A stretch of DNA of 64,000 nucleotides. Origin: Celeribacter baekdonensis B30. Its GTDB lineage: Bacteria; Pseudomonadota; Alphaproteobacteria; Rhodobacterales; Rhodobacteraceae. The notes beneath the pieces were generated by a model. The model had not been told where the DNA came from and did no database searches. It worked only from the letters and a program-made list of their open reading frames with translations. The translations under genes were made by a program, and so were the position numbers. The DNA lies in assembly GCF_000299875.1 (NCBI RefSeq), contig NZ_AMRK01000001.1, positions 62,001 through 126,000 of the forward strand, written 5' to 3'. Below, piece by piece: positions 44,695 through 53,329 of this stretch (position 1 is its first letter; every line of letters begins with the position of its first letter).

Positions 44695-45072
44695 TCAGAG
44701 CGATGCGCCCTGAAGGTCCCATACCGCCAAAAGGGAATTTTCCCCGATCCGCATCAACCGCTCCACACAAGCGGCCAAGGCCGTTCCGTCATCGGACAGC
44801 GCCAATTCATTCACGTCACTTGCGACGCGTGCGAAACTGACCATCCCGATCTGTTCGGAAATTGCGACCATCGAGCGTGCTGCTCGCTGTAAGTCTTCGA
44901 ACTGGCTCTTTCTATAGCTGCTCTCGACTTTGGCCAATCTGACCGCCAGTTCTTCCATGGCGCGCGACACGACACCATCGGCCCCTGACGCGCCAAGTTG
45001 ACCATAAAGTTGATCCAAACGGTCTCGATCAACGTGCACAGCCCCATCGGGCCGTAGCTTTACCACCACCAT
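44695..45072 (-). CDS. Small helical protein, possibly degenerate Hpt-like, unknown function
   Basis: This 125-aa cytoplasmic protein is predicted mostly alpha-helical (about 25-120), with two helices rich in Ala and hydrophobics (RAMEELAVRLAKVESSY; RAARSMVAISEQIGMVSFARVASDV). The pattern and size recall a histidine-phosphotransfer four-helix bundle, but the phospho-accepting histidine motif HxxKG is replaced by Arg-containing sequence, so phosphorelay function is not supported. ATG 45072 with GGGG seven bases upstream is preferred over ATG 45087. I do not recognise the family with confidence. Confidence 0.6.
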   Translation of the reverse strand: MVVVKLRPDGAVHVDRDRLDQLYGQLGASGADGVVSRAMEELAVRLAKVESSYRKSQFEDLQRAARSMVAISEQIGMVSFARVASDVNELALSDDGTALAACVERLMRIGENSLLAVWDLQGASL

Positions 45073-45239
45073 TTTAGTACCCCACATATTTGAGCGCCCC
45101 CACGCGCCGTGATCTGACTTTGGCTCAAGACCCTCAAGAAAAGGTTTAGTCCCAAGCTGATTTTCCCTCGAATTCCTCGAAAACTCTCATTACATTCGCG
45201 CAAACTGGCTATCGACATCCCCAAGAGAGCTTCTCCGCG

Positions 45240-45887
45240 ATGAAATATGCAAAACCCCTCCCAAGCTATATGGTTCAACGGTATCAAGGATGGAAAGCGA
45301 CCACGTTTGCCGAGAACAAATCCTGGTATCGCCGTCTGGCCGAAGACGGTCAGCGTCCGCGCGCGTTCATCATTTCCTGCTGTGATTCGCGGGTTCATGT
45401 GACATCCATTTTTGGCGCGGATCAGGGCGAATTTTTCATCCACCGCAACATCGCCAATCTTGTCCCACCCTTTGCCGACGATGGCGACCATCACGGCACA
45501 TCGGCGGCGGTTGAATATGCCGTCACCGCGCTCAAAGTGGCGCATATCGTGGTTTTGGGCCATTCCAATTGCGGTGGCGTTCAGGGCTGTTACGACATGT
45601 GTTCGGGCGATGCGCCTGAGCTTGAAGAAAAGTCTTCGTTTATCGGCCGCTGGATGGACATCTTGCGTCCCGGATATGAGCGCGTCCTCGACAAACCGGA
45701 AGGCGAACGCAAGCGGGCATTGGAAAAAGAATCCATCCTTGTGTCGCTTGAAAACCTGATGACGTTCCCCTTTGTCCAAGCCGCCGTCGAAGCCGGTGAT
45801 CTGACACTTCATGGGCTTTGGACCGACATTGGTGAGGGCGATTTGCATCAGTACGACCCCGAGACCAACAGCTTCTCGCCAATCTGA
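45240..45887 (+). CDS. Beta-class carbonic anhydrase
   Basis: This enzyme interconverts CO2 and bicarbonate in the cytoplasm. The 215-aa protein has all zinc ligands and the catalytic dyad: Cys48, Asp49 and Arg51 in CCDSR, His108 and Cys111 in GHSNCGG. The family motif HRNIANLVPPF near 68-78 is present. The length and order are standard for the bacterial Can/IcfA group. It stands alone, flanked by minus-strand genes. The ribosome site is a modest GAGAG. Bicarbonate supply for carboxylases such as the AccBCD system is a general role. Confidence 0.93.
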   Translation: MKYAKPLPSYMVQRYQGWKATTFAENKSWYRRLAEDGQRPRAFIISCCDSRVHVTSIFGADQGEFFIHRNIANLVPPFADDGDHHGTSAAVEYAVTALKVAHIVVLGHSNCGGVQGCYDMCSGDAPELEEKSSFIGRWMDILRPGYERVLDKPEGERKRALEKESILVSLENLMTFPFVQAAVEAGDLTLHGLWTDIGEGDLHQYDPETNSFSPI

Positions 45888-45892
45888 TCCGC

Positions 45893-46195
45893 TTAAGCCA
45901 CCAACCGCAGAACGGTTTCAATCGTATCGTCGTTGAGCGCAAGCGCATTGGTCAAAAGATAGGGCGCATCGCCACTGTTTCCGGCCTGCGCTGTCCCAAT
46001 TACTGCGCCGGTTTCAACAGAACTGGAGCGTACGAACATGGGTTTGCTCATTTGTGTGAGCGTCTGACGGATGACCGGACGCTTACTCAGGTCCAGTGCC
46101 TCAATCTCTTCGGGAAAGAACATAACGGCCCCGCTTTGATGCAAGTTCAGAGCGATGGTGCGACCTTGGCGGGCTTTGTCGAAATAACTGGTCAT
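45893..46195 (-). CDS. Hypothetical protein (100 aa)
   Basis: This 100-aa cytoplasmic protein has no recognisable domain, signal or TM segment. It has hydrophobic strands near 14-30 (TIALNLHQSGAVMFFPEE) and a Thr/Ser-rich middle. ATG 46195 has AAAGGAA nine bases upstream, and an in-frame upstream extension is not needed. It lies 35 bp downstream of another small gene on the same strand and ends six bases from the carbonic anhydrase stop. Coding potential rests on the ribosome site and frame only. Confidence 0.5.
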   Translation of the reverse strand: MTSYFDKARQGRTIALNLHQSGAVMFFPEEIEALDLSKRPVIRQTLTQMSKPMFVRSSSVETGAVIGTAQAGNSGDAPYLLTNALALNDDTIETVLRLVA

Positions 46196-46230
46196 GGCGT
46201 TTCCTTTTTCACAGTGGCAGTCGGTTTGGA

Positions 46231-46446
46231 TCAGGCGACAAGCGCAATACGCGCGCCTTGGTCCGGGCGAAAATCGGGGGTTTCGTGACATCCGCCCAAA
46301 AGCACAACATTGGAACGGCGTGCATCACGGGTCAGATTATGGTTCGCCGGGCGGCATGTCGCCTCAAACTCCTGCACATCCCAGCTGAAAGACATCGCGC
46401 CGTATACGGTGCCAGATTGGCCGGTTGTTTTCATCAGCATGATCAT
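46231..46446 (-). CDS. Hypothetical small protein (71 aa)
   Basis: This 71-aa product has two cysteines (ATCRPAN, LGGCHETPD) and no recognisable motif. AAAGGATGG lies six bases before the ATG at 46446, a good ribosome site. It precedes the 100-aa gene by 35 bp, so the two probably form one small transcript. A CxC-like metal site is possible but not supported. Confidence 0.45.
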   Translation of the reverse strand: MIMLMKTTGQSGTVYGAMSFSWDVQEFEATCRPANHNLTRDARRSNVVLLGGCHETPDFRPDQGARIALVA

Positions 46447-46830
46447 CGTTCCATCCTTTCGGTCCGTGCCCCCGGCCCCCTTGAGATAAAGGGACCACAG
46501 AGCGCGGTTTGACGGTAGGAAAGCATGGAAACAATTTGAGATATTTGCTGATTTTCGGCGAAGCAGAAAAACAATAGCCCTGTGTTATCAAACACCTAAA
46601 CCAGAGTTAAAGCTCTGTTTGAAAAGTTAAAATTTGGTGCAACCCCCAAAAGAGGGTTAATTTCGCCAAAGGTCCATGACGCGCGTCGGGCGAAGGTCGG
46701 GCAAGCCCGCGGCAGCTTCATGGCGGCTTTGTGACGTCCTCTGTTTCTCTCCACTTTCGAACGAATCGCCGGCCCAGCGCGGACGGCGCGCAACAGTGCG
46801 CCGCCCGCATAGTATGCGTTCAGCCCTGAA
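46447..46830. other. 384-bp non-coding interval
   Basis: No credible protein gene is seen. It contains a small hairpin (CAGAG-N6-CTCTG at about 46604-46619), a second (AACCC-N8-GGGTT) near 46644, and AT-rich sequence suited to a promoter for the minus-strand small genes. The right end borders the stop codon of the MuiA-family gene without a strong terminator. Confidence 0.5.
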
Positions 46831-48495
46831 TCATTCCAGTGCCATCCCCTCGGGCCAGCGCAGGCTTTCCCGCAAAGTGATGTCTTGGGTCTTGCCCGCA
46901 TCCAGATCGAAATGCCACGCCATCACACCGCGCTTGTCGTCCAGATTGGTCATATCCGGCATCGGCGTGGCCGACCAATCGACCTTAAGGTCTTCTTGCT
47001 CCGACACGGACACCCGGTCGATCACCTCTATCGGCCAGGTCTTCGCCGTCAGGTTTTCCACGGAAATCCGCACCTCAGACGACATTTCATTCGATTTCGA
47101 AATCACGCCCCGATCGCCTTCGTTTTTCGCCAGCACCGTTCGGGTCACGCGGATGCCATCGACCACACCAAAGGCCAGATCGACCTCGGCCCCGTCCACA
47201 ACCGTGTCCAAACGGGTCTCGCCAAGGCTCACCCCGTCGCGGATCAGCCGCACAGAGCCGGGCACCAACATTTCGCTCGTGTCATTGGTGAAATGTGCCA
47301 TGAGATAACCAGTGTCTTCAAAAAGCGGCACAGCCCGCACCATGATCTCCGGCGACAGGGCCACTTCGGAGAGGGCGAATTCGCTCATTCCCTCATCGGA
47401 ATAGAGCGTTGTCGGCGTCGGATAGCTATAGGTCAGGCTCAACCCGGTAAGAGTGGCGGTGGCCATTTGTTTGTCCATCGCCATGGGCGCCGCCATCACC
47501 GATTCGGCATAGCCCGCCATGCCTGCGTCCGCGCTGCGCATCAATTCCTGAACCGGCTGTGGCTCATAAATGCGGCGCACCCAGGGGTAGACCTCATTTG
47601 GATCGCTGCGTCGCGCCGGATTGTCGGTGGCAAAGCGCAACATCACGTTCTGCCAGTTCTCGCCCGTCTCCTGAGTCGCCTGCACCGCGCGGGTAAGGTC
47701 CAACGTGCCTGTTTCTGTGTTCAGCCGCGCCGTATACATCGGCCGCCAATAGGCATCGTCCACACTATAGCTGAAATCCACCGTCACATCGCCCGCCTCG
47801 GCGACATCCAGCGCGAGGGTGATCGACAGGCGGTCACCCCCAGACGGGGCAAGACGGTCCAAGGCGGCTTTGGCGCGGGTGATATTGTCCTTGAGGGCCT
47901 CAAGGTCTCGGTCTGCGGCCTCGGCGCGGGCGGTCGCATCAGCCATGGCAAGACGGGCGGACAAGGAGTGTTCGCGGATCATGTCAGCCGTGGCGGCCAT
48001 CGTGTCGACAGACGTGGCCTCCCCTGCCGACAGGCGACCCAAATAGGCCAATGTGTCCTCGGCGGCGGCGACCTCTAGGCGTACTGCGGCGGCTTTACGG
48101 GTCTCGTCGCGCAGCTGCGCCTCAAGCGCGTCCAATGCGGCTTTCGCGGCCTTGGCCTCTGGTGTGCGGTAGCGCTCCGCATTGCCAATGGTGGCTGTGC
48201 GTGCATAGGTGACCGGACCCAACGCGGCACCCGTTACCGTGCTTTGCAGACTGGCAATGATCCCGTCGACCGAGCTTGCAGGAATGTCGGTAAAGGTCAC
48301 CTCATGCTGGCCCGCGGGAAGGCTGATCTGGCCCTCTCGGGTCACGGTGGCGCTTTGCGGGTAAAGCGTCACTTCGGTGACATCCGACTGGGCGGAAAAA
48401 CTATCGGCCAAGCTCATACCGGGCACAGTCATCGCGCAGATCACAAGCGCGGATGTGGTCCAAATGGATTGTTTGGCAATGGGGTTTGAAAACAT
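46831..48495 (-). CDS. MuiA-family (DUF4139/DUF4140) exported protein
   Basis: This 554-aa protein belongs to the family named after a mucoidy inhibitor, with no biochemical function known. It has a signal peptide (about 1-30, ending SLADS), an N-terminal DUF4140 domain (VTEVTLYPQSATVTREG at 38-54) and a coiled-coil middle rich in Ala/Glu/Arg (about 108-220). The C-terminal DUF4139 beta domain includes ISITLALDVAEAG-like, DDAYWRPMYTARLN and AWHFDLDAGKTQDI. AGGAGGAAACG precedes ATG 48495. It is probably periplasmic. Its nearness to envelope genes fits the family name, but no polysaccharide gene is directly adjacent. Confidence 0.82.
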   Translation of the reverse strand: MFSNPIAKQSIWTTSALVICAMTVPGMSLADSFSAQSDVTEVTLYPQSATVTREGQISLPAGQHEVTFTDIPASSVDGIIASLQSTVTGAALGPVTYARTATIGNAERYRTPEAKAAKAALDALEAQLRDETRKAAAVRLEVAAAEDTLAYLGRLSAGEATSVDTMAATADMIREHSLSARLAMADATARAEAADRDLEALKDNITRAKAALDRLAPSGGDRLSITLALDVAEAGDVTVDFSYSVDDAYWRPMYTARLNTETGTLDLTRAVQATQETGENWQNVMLRFATDNPARRSDPNEVYPWVRRIYEPQPVQELMRSADAGMAGYAESVMAAPMAMDKQMATATLTGLSLTYSYPTPTTLYSDEGMSEFALSEVALSPEIMVRAVPLFEDTGYLMAHFTNDTSEMLVPGSVRLIRDGVSLGETRLDTVVDGAEVDLAFGVVDGIRVTRTVLAKNEGDRGVISKSNEMSSEVRISVENLTAKTWPIEVIDRVSVSEQEDLKVDWSATPMPDMTNLDDKRGVMAWHFDLDAGKTQDITLRESLRWPEGMALE

Positions 48496-48618
48496 CGTTT
48501 CCTCCTGTTCGATCGGAGGAGAAGGTCCAATGGCACTGCGTGAGACGCAAGTCATATTCCCGCGACAGAGGAGCTTTTGCGCCGCTCCCGGCAAAAGCCC
48601 GCCGACGGAGATGCCTTG

Positions 48619-48819
48619 TTAAGCCACGGTTTTATTATAGCCCTCACCCGCAATGCCGCCGAATTTGTCCCCAAAGGTGCGGCATAACTCCTCGCGCGTC
48701 AGGCGGGGCTCGGTGTTCACGATTTCCTCGGCCCAATCGCCCATCCGATCTTCGGCGTCACATTTAGGCGCGCAAGGATCGTGCCGGATGGCGCTGAGAT
48801 TGATCTTCACTCGAAACAT
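48619..48819 (-). CDS. Hypothetical small protein (66 aa)
   Basis: This 66-aa product has two spaced cysteines near the N-terminal third (PCAPKCD) and one later (LCRTFG), acidic overall, without signal or TM. AGGGAGGT six to seven bases before ATG 48819 is a near-ideal ribosome site and is the main support. It stands 123 bp upstream of the MuiA-family gene on the same strand and could be co-transcribed. The function is unknown; a CxxxC metal site is a guess. Confidence 0.55.
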   Translation of the reverse strand: MFRVKINLSAIRHDPCAPKCDAEDRMGDWAEEIVNTEPRLTREELCRTFGDKFGGIAGEGYNKTVA

Positions 48820-48900
48820 AAATGACCTCCCTCTCTATGTGGCGGTGTCTTCAGTCAATCAGAACATAACAGCGCCACAATTTCTCCGCGCTGATAAATA

Positions 48901-48912
48901 AACTTTAAAGTT
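48901..48912. promoter_or_regulatory. 12-bp palindrome AACTTTAAAGTT
   Basis: This is a perfect AT-rich palindrome in a non-coding interval, possibly an operator or promoter element of the 66-aa gene. There is no known factor match. Confidence 0.3.
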
Positions 48913-49100
48913 AATGCGGCCTCTAGGAGGAATTTTCAAAACTCCCCTTTTATTTCAATGACATAAATAGATAAAAACTTGAATTTATTGCTCTGTGAGC
49001 GCTCTGAGTTTTCGATCTTTTGGGCGCAAAGATGGCAAAACTGGTCCCTAAATCCAATAAAAAGACGGCAATGCTGTCCGCGCAGCGTCGAATCGGCAAC

Positions 49101-49126
49101 AAAAAGGGCGCCCGCAAGCGCCCTTT
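49101..49126 (-). terminator. Intrinsic terminator of asd
   Basis: On the minus strand the 9-bp stem AAAGGGCGC/GCGCCCTTT is followed by further T residues, about 50 bp after the asd stop. Confidence 0.88.
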
Positions 49127-49176
49127 CTTTAAGACTTTAGTAACCAAAGATCAGAGGCTCTTTTGGCCTCCTACCC

Positions 49177-50199
49177 TTAGCCTTTTTTCAAAACCCGACG
49201 GCCCAGAAGCTCGGCGATCTGAACCGCGTTCAGAGCCGCGCCTTTACGCAGGTTGTCGGAGACGCACCACAGGTTGAGACCATTCTCGATGCTCACGTCC
49301 TGACGGATGCGCGAGATAAAGGTGGCGTAATCGCCAACGCATTCAACCGGCGTGACATAGCCGCCATCTTCGCGCTTATCGACCACCAAGATCCCCGGCG
49401 CAACGCGCAGGATTTCGCGGGCTTCATCTTCGTCCAGAAACTCTTCGGTCTCGATGTTGATCGATTCAGAATGGCCGACAAACACCGGCACACGCACACA
49501 GGTCGCGGTGACTTTGATCGACGTGTCCAAAATCTTTTTGGTCTCGGCGATCATTTTCCATTCTTCTTTGGTGTCGCCGGAATCCATGAACACATCAATA
49601 TGCGGGATCACGTTAAAGGCGATCTGCTTGGTGAATTTCGCCGCGGCGCGTTCCTGACCTGGGACATACATGCCCTTGGTCTGATCCCACAACTCATCAA
49701 TCCCGGCTTTGCCCGCGCCAGATACCGATTGATAGGTCGACACAACAACGCGTTTGATTTTGGCACGGTCATGCAGCGGCTTCAAAGCCACAACCATCTG
49801 CGCGGTCGAACAGTTCGGGTTGGCAATGATGTTTTTCTTCGCATACCCCATCACGGCGTCCGGGTTCACTTCCGGCACGATCAACGGCACATCGGCATCG
49901 TAGCGATAGAGCGACGAGTTGTCGATCACCACACAGCCCGCTTTCGCGGCTTTCGGCGCGTAGATTTTGGTCGCATCCGAGCCTACGGCAAACAACGCCA
50001 TGTCCCAGCCGGTGAAGTCAAAGGTGTCAAGATCTTGGGTCTTGAGGGTCTTGTCGCCAAAGCTCACTTCGGTGCCGAGAGATTTGCGCGATGCAAGAAC
50101 CGCAATCTCATCCACAGGAAACTCGCGCTCGGCGAGGATGTTCAGCATTTCGCGGCCCACGTTGCCCGTGGCGCCTGCGACGACGACTTTATAGCCCAT
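49177..50199 (-). CDS. asd: Aspartate-semialdehyde dehydrogenase
   Basis: This NADPH enzyme reduces aspartyl phosphate to aspartate semialdehyde, the branch point to lysine/diaminopimelate, threonine and methionine. It is 340 aa. The dinucleotide-binding start is VVAGATGNVGREM, the active-site Cys130 is in NPNCSTAQ, and the later GHSESI segment and REDGGYVTP region are typical. GAGGAGT precedes the ATG. It is monocistronic with its own terminator. It is an essential core gene with no anomaly. Confidence 0.95.
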   Translation of the reverse strand: MGYKVVVAGATGNVGREMLNILAEREFPVDEIAVLASRKSLGTEVSFGDKTLKTQDLDTFDFTGWDMALFAVGSDATKIYAPKAAKAGCVVIDNSSLYRYDADVPLIVPEVNPDAVMGYAKKNIIANPNCSTAQMVVALKPLHDRAKIKRVVVSTYQSVSGAGKAGIDELWDQTKGMYVPGQERAAAKFTKQIAFNVIPHIDVFMDSGDTKEEWKMIAETKKILDTSIKVTATCVRVPVFVGHSESINIETEEFLDEDEAREILRVAPGILVVDKREDGGYVTPVECVGDYATFISRIRQDVSIENGLNLWCVSDNLRKGAALNAVQIAELLGRRVLKKG

Positions 50200-50271
50200 T
50201 TGGCACTCCTCATCAGTCCAGGTTGACTGGCGCGGAGCCTTACGCGAAAGGGCGTTTGGAGGAAAGAGGGT

Positions 50272-51408
50272 TTAGTGCCCTACGGCGGTCTTTGCCGCCT
50301 TTATCCGCTGTACTGCGGCGTTTTGGTCAATCTCGATGGTGCCATCAGGGCTTTCCGATACATGCGGGAAATGCACCTGATCAAGATAATTCATGAAAGC
50401 GGCCCGCAAGACCGGATCAAAGGCGAGCGATTCCGCCTCCGCCATCGCCGCATGGAGTGCCGTTTGGTCCCCGGCCACACGCACCAAACCGGGCAGCGCA
50501 AAAAACGCCTCGCCCAAAACAATCACTGGTGTGTCGTAGAAAAACGATTGCAGCCCGACCGAGGAGTTGATGGTAACCACGCCACGGCTGGCGCGGACTT
50601 GGGCGAAAGTGTCGGTTTGGTTGTCGATGCGCAGACGTCCTTGAGCAATAGACATGGCGCGGGTCAGCGGTTCCGCCAAAGAGGTCTTGGCGGAGGGGTG
50701 TTCTTTGATCCGAATATGCCAACCCTCTGGCAGGGCCTCGGAGGCCTCGGCCAGCGCTGCGATCATCCCTGCAACGGAGCCGGTCCAGCCGCCAAACATG
50801 GTGATTTGGCTGTCATTGGGCACTTGCAACGGCACGAAAAGAAACGGCTCATCGGACAGATCGGCCTCCACCTGCCTCACATCGGCGCGCCGCGACAGCC
50901 GCGCGGTGAGGTTTGCCCCCATCGCCCGCCACGCGTCGCCCTGACGATCCGCGCGTCCTGCCGCCCATGCGGTGAAAAACCCCGGATCGCGCGGCACAGA
51001 ACTCAGCGCATTGACGCCTTTGGGATCAAGTTGCATCCGACCGGGAAAGGGCGCGAGTTCACCATAAAGCCGCGGCACCCCTGCATCGCGCGCCCCTTCC
51101 ATGAACACACGGCGAGAGCCGGTGATGCCATTCCAACACATCGCGATCCTGTCCGGGTGGCGGGTGAAATAGCGGCGCGCGCCGTTGTATTGCGCCCAGA
51201 TCAGGCGAAATTTCAACATCCGCACCAGCGCGCTTTTGGGCTGGCGTTTGGCCACGGCCATCGCCGCCTTGGCACGCGCGTCACTTTCGGGAAAGCCGTG
51301 AAACGACAGCGGGATCAGCGGCAAGCCTTTGCCGCCCCCTGCCGCCTTGGCGACCGAGGCAAAGAAGCTGTCCTTTTTGGTCGACCAGCCTTTGAGATAT
51401 GCGATCAT
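50272..51408 (-). CDS. KpsS/KpsC-like capsule polysaccharide protein (single domain)
   Basis: This 378-aa cytoplasmic protein resembles the capsule biosynthesis/export family that contains KpsS and KpsC beta-Kdo transferases (PF05159). A WHIRIKEHPSA segment near 240-250 and the later VVTINSSVGLQSFFYDTPVIVLGEAFF (about 284-310) are characteristic nucleotide-sugar site elements. The N-terminal half is divergent. No other kps genes (kpsM, kpsT, kpsE) are in the window, so it is an isolated gene. AGGAGG lies about ten bases before the ATG. The transferred sugar is unknown. Confidence 0.72.
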   Translation of the reverse strand: MIAYLKGWSTKKDSFFASVAKAAGGGKGLPLIPLSFHGFPESDARAKAAMAVAKRQPKSALVRMLKFRLIWAQYNGARRYFTRHPDRIAMCWNGITGSRRVFMEGARDAGVPRLYGELAPFPGRMQLDPKGVNALSSVPRDPGFFTAWAAGRADRQGDAWRAMGANLTARLSRRADVRQVEADLSDEPFLFVPLQVPNDSQITMFGGWTGSVAGMIAALAEASEALPEGWHIRIKEHPSAKTSLAEPLTRAMSIAQGRLRIDNQTDTFAQVRASRGVVTINSSVGLQSFFYDTPVIVLGEAFFALPGLVRVAGDQTALHAAMAEAESLAFDPVLRAAFMNYLDQVHFPHVSESPDGTIEIDQNAAVQRIKAAKTAVGH

Positions 51409-51494
51409 CGCGCGGATGCCTCCTGATCAAGCCCCGGTGCCACAGGTGTTCACCCCAAATGTCTTAGGACAGGCGCCGCCCTGTCACAAGCCAG

Positions 51495-52685
51495 CTATCG
51501 GGGATCGCGCGCGCCAAAAGCATAGACCACAAGGCCAAGCACCAGCGTGATAGAGAAGAAGCCAAAGACAACACTATAGGACGTCACCATGGCGCTCTCG
51601 GCCCCCATCTGCGCGGCAAACAAGCGCGCGGAGACAATCTGTGACAGGCCCACGCCACCGATGGAGAACAGGTTGATCAACGTCACCCCGCGCCCGACCA
51701 GTTCCGGCGGCAAAAGCGTGCGACCGTGGTTCATGATCTGCGGATAGTTGGACGAGAAAAATCCAACCAGCGCAAACAAGACAATGGCCGCCGTCACCTT
51801 GGCATCGCCAAAGCCCCGCCATAACATCGCCAAGGGCACTAACGTCAGCGCGGCACTGCCGCCGACGATCCATTTGTGGCTTTTGATCAGGCGATCAACC
51901 GGACCAAAGGCAAGGCTGCCAATGATCATCGCAAACGCCATGACCAGCGTCCCCGTTCCGACCTGCGCTGAGCTCAACCCATGCACATCGGACAAATAAC
52001 CGCCAATCCAACTGCCGCGCAACCCGCCCCCGGGCGCGTAAGCGACCAAAGCAATCAACAAGATCGGGTAGAGTGCGCGCAGTTTCAACAAATCGCGCAT
52101 CCCTTTGCGCGGCCCTTCCGCAGTGTGAGCAAGCCGGGGCGGATCCTCGACAAAACGATAAAGCGCACCGGCAATCAATAGCGTCAGAGCGGCCAAAGCC
52201 AGCAATGTCCCGCGCCAACCCAACAGCTCCATCGACCATGTCAAAGGGGTGGCGGCAGCAACATTGCCCAACGACCCAATGCCAAGCACAAGCCCGGTCA
52301 GCGTGCCGAAACGTGCAGGCGGCGCGGTACGGGCGATGATGTAAAGCGAAGTCATCAACACCGGAGAGCAACCGATGCCGATCAACATCATTGCGACGTT
52401 GACTCCTAAAGGCCCCTGCGCCATCGCAAACACGATCGCCCCCAAGCCACCGCCAAACGACAAAAGCACCATCGCCGTGGCTTTGGGGGAATGATGGTCC
52501 AACAACCAGCCCACGGGGATTTGCATAGCGGCAAAGGTCAAAAACCACAGCCCCAAAGCCATGGACGTGTCCTCAGGCCCCAACCCGATTTCGGATTTGA
52601 GAATGGGCCCGAACACCGCAAGGCAAGCCCGATAAAATTGACTCAGCCCATAGGCCAGCACAAGCCAGACAATGCCTTTGACCAT
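51495..52685 (-). CDS. MFS transporter (12 TM)
   Basis: This 396-aa inner-membrane major facilitator has about 12 hydrophobic helices. It shows GWLLDHHSPKATAMV, a loop 2-3 motif variant (the usual D-R-x-G-R is altered), and a GLVLGIGSLGNVAAATPLTW stretch in the fifth helix region, as in antiporter-type motif C. The substrate is unknown; the family resemblance is to uncharacterised Rhodobacteraceae carriers. GGGAGGGG lies five bases before the ATG. It is followed by the KpsS-like gene 86 bp downstream on the same strand. Confidence 0.82.
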   Translation of the reverse strand: MVKGIVWLVLAYGLSQFYRACLAVFGPILKSEIGLGPEDTSMALGLWFLTFAAMQIPVGWLLDHHSPKATAMVLLSFGGGLGAIVFAMAQGPLGVNVAMMLIGIGCSPVLMTSLYIIARTAPPARFGTLTGLVLGIGSLGNVAAATPLTWSMELLGWRGTLLALAALTLLIAGALYRFVEDPPRLAHTAEGPRKGMRDLLKLRALYPILLIALVAYAPGGGLRGSWIGGYLSDVHGLSSAQVGTGTLVMAFAMIIGSLAFGPVDRLIKSHKWIVGGSAALTLVPLAMLWRGFGDAKVTAAIVLFALVGFFSSNYPQIMNHGRTLLPPELVGRGVTLINLFSIGGVGLSQIVSARLFAAQMGAESAMVTSYSVVFGFFSITLVLGLVVYAFGARDPR

Positions 52686-53042
52686 GATCCCCTCCCAGAG
52701 ATTGGCGCGCCAAACCGAGAGGTTTCGGTCTATTCGTTCCCATTTAAGCGTGTTGCATTTGACCGGAACCAGATCACATGCAAAACGCCCGTAACATTGA
52801 TGCTACGCGGTCCTTTTGCAAGCCTCCTGACCCCAGAAACACGCAAAAGGCTTTAGTGTATGTTTTTATTAAATTCTTCTCTTAAAATCAGTAAGTGAGT
52901 TGAATACGACACGATGTAGATTTTTTTCGCCGAAAACAGACTGGCCGCATAGTTTGTGGTTTCCCGCTTAAGGTGAGTATGCAAAATTCGATTTGAACTT
53001 GGCTTTGGATGCTGAGTGATTTGTTGTAACGGAGATACCAAT
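52686..53042. other. 357-bp non-coding interval, AT-rich in the middle
   Basis: No protein gene is supported. It contains the palindrome TTGGCGCGCCAA (52702-52713), a long-looped inverted repeat CCTTTTGC/GCAAAAGG (about 52812-52851), and an AT-rich segment at 52855-52930 that contrasts with the GC-rich surroundings. The right end is the leader of the 65-aa exported protein with CGGAGA before its ATG. Confidence 0.5.
52702..52713. promoter_or_regulatory. 12-bp palindrome TTGGCGCGCCAA
   Basis: This perfect palindrome lies 17 bp upstream of the MFS start codon, covering its leader. It could be an operator; no factor is assigned. Confidence 0.3.
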
Positions 53043-53240
53043 ATGAAAAAAGTTACCCTCGCCTCTATGCTTGTTGTCGCAACAGCATCCGCTTCCTTTG
53101 CCGGTGGCTATTCTGAGCCCGAAATGGCCCCCACCGTGATTGTTGAGGAAAGCTCCAGCTCTTCCAATGGTTCCATGGGTGGTAACGCTCTTTTGCTTCT
53201 GCTCGGCGCTGCTGCGCTCGCAGTTGCTCTCGACTCCTAA
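53043..53240 (+). CDS. Small exported Ser-rich membrane protein (65 aa)
   Basis: This 65-aa product has a clear Sec signal peptide (MKKVTLASMLVVATASASFA, about 1-21), a short acidic linker (SEPEMAPTVIVEE) with a run of five serines, and a C-terminal hydrophobic helix (NALLLLLGAAALAVAL). Small proteins of this layout are widespread in Rhodobacteraceae, without known function. ATG 53043 is preceded by CGGAGA. An upstream in-frame ATG (53016) lacks a ribosome site. It is followed by a strong bidirectional terminator shared with yjbF, and its long AT-rich leader suggests strong or regulated expression. Confidence 0.75.
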   Translation: MKKVTLASMLVVATASASFAGGYSEPEMAPTVIVEESSSSSNGSMGGNALLLLLGAAALAVALDS

Positions 53241-53261
53241 GTCGACCTGTTTTCGAATTTT

Positions 53262-53290
53262 AAAACGGCGGTCATTTGGCCGCCGTTTTT
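53262..53290. terminator. Bidirectional terminator between small exported protein and yjbF
   Basis: The 10-bp stem AAAACGGCGG/CCGCCGTTTT with an 8-nt loop has T tracts on both strands, between convergent genes. Confidence 0.9.
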
Positions 53291-53329
53291 CTTTCTCAAA
53301 TTCAAATGTCTTGAGCGCCAATGACGCGC

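Larger units (their letters stand above)
48820..49176. other. 357-bp non-coding interval
   Basis: No protein gene is supported. It contains a 12-bp palindrome AACTTTAAAGTT (48901-48912), an AT-rich stretch around 48940-48990, and the asd terminator (49101-49126). The palindrome lies about 85 bp upstream of the small minus-strand gene and may be part of its promoter. Confidence 0.5.
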
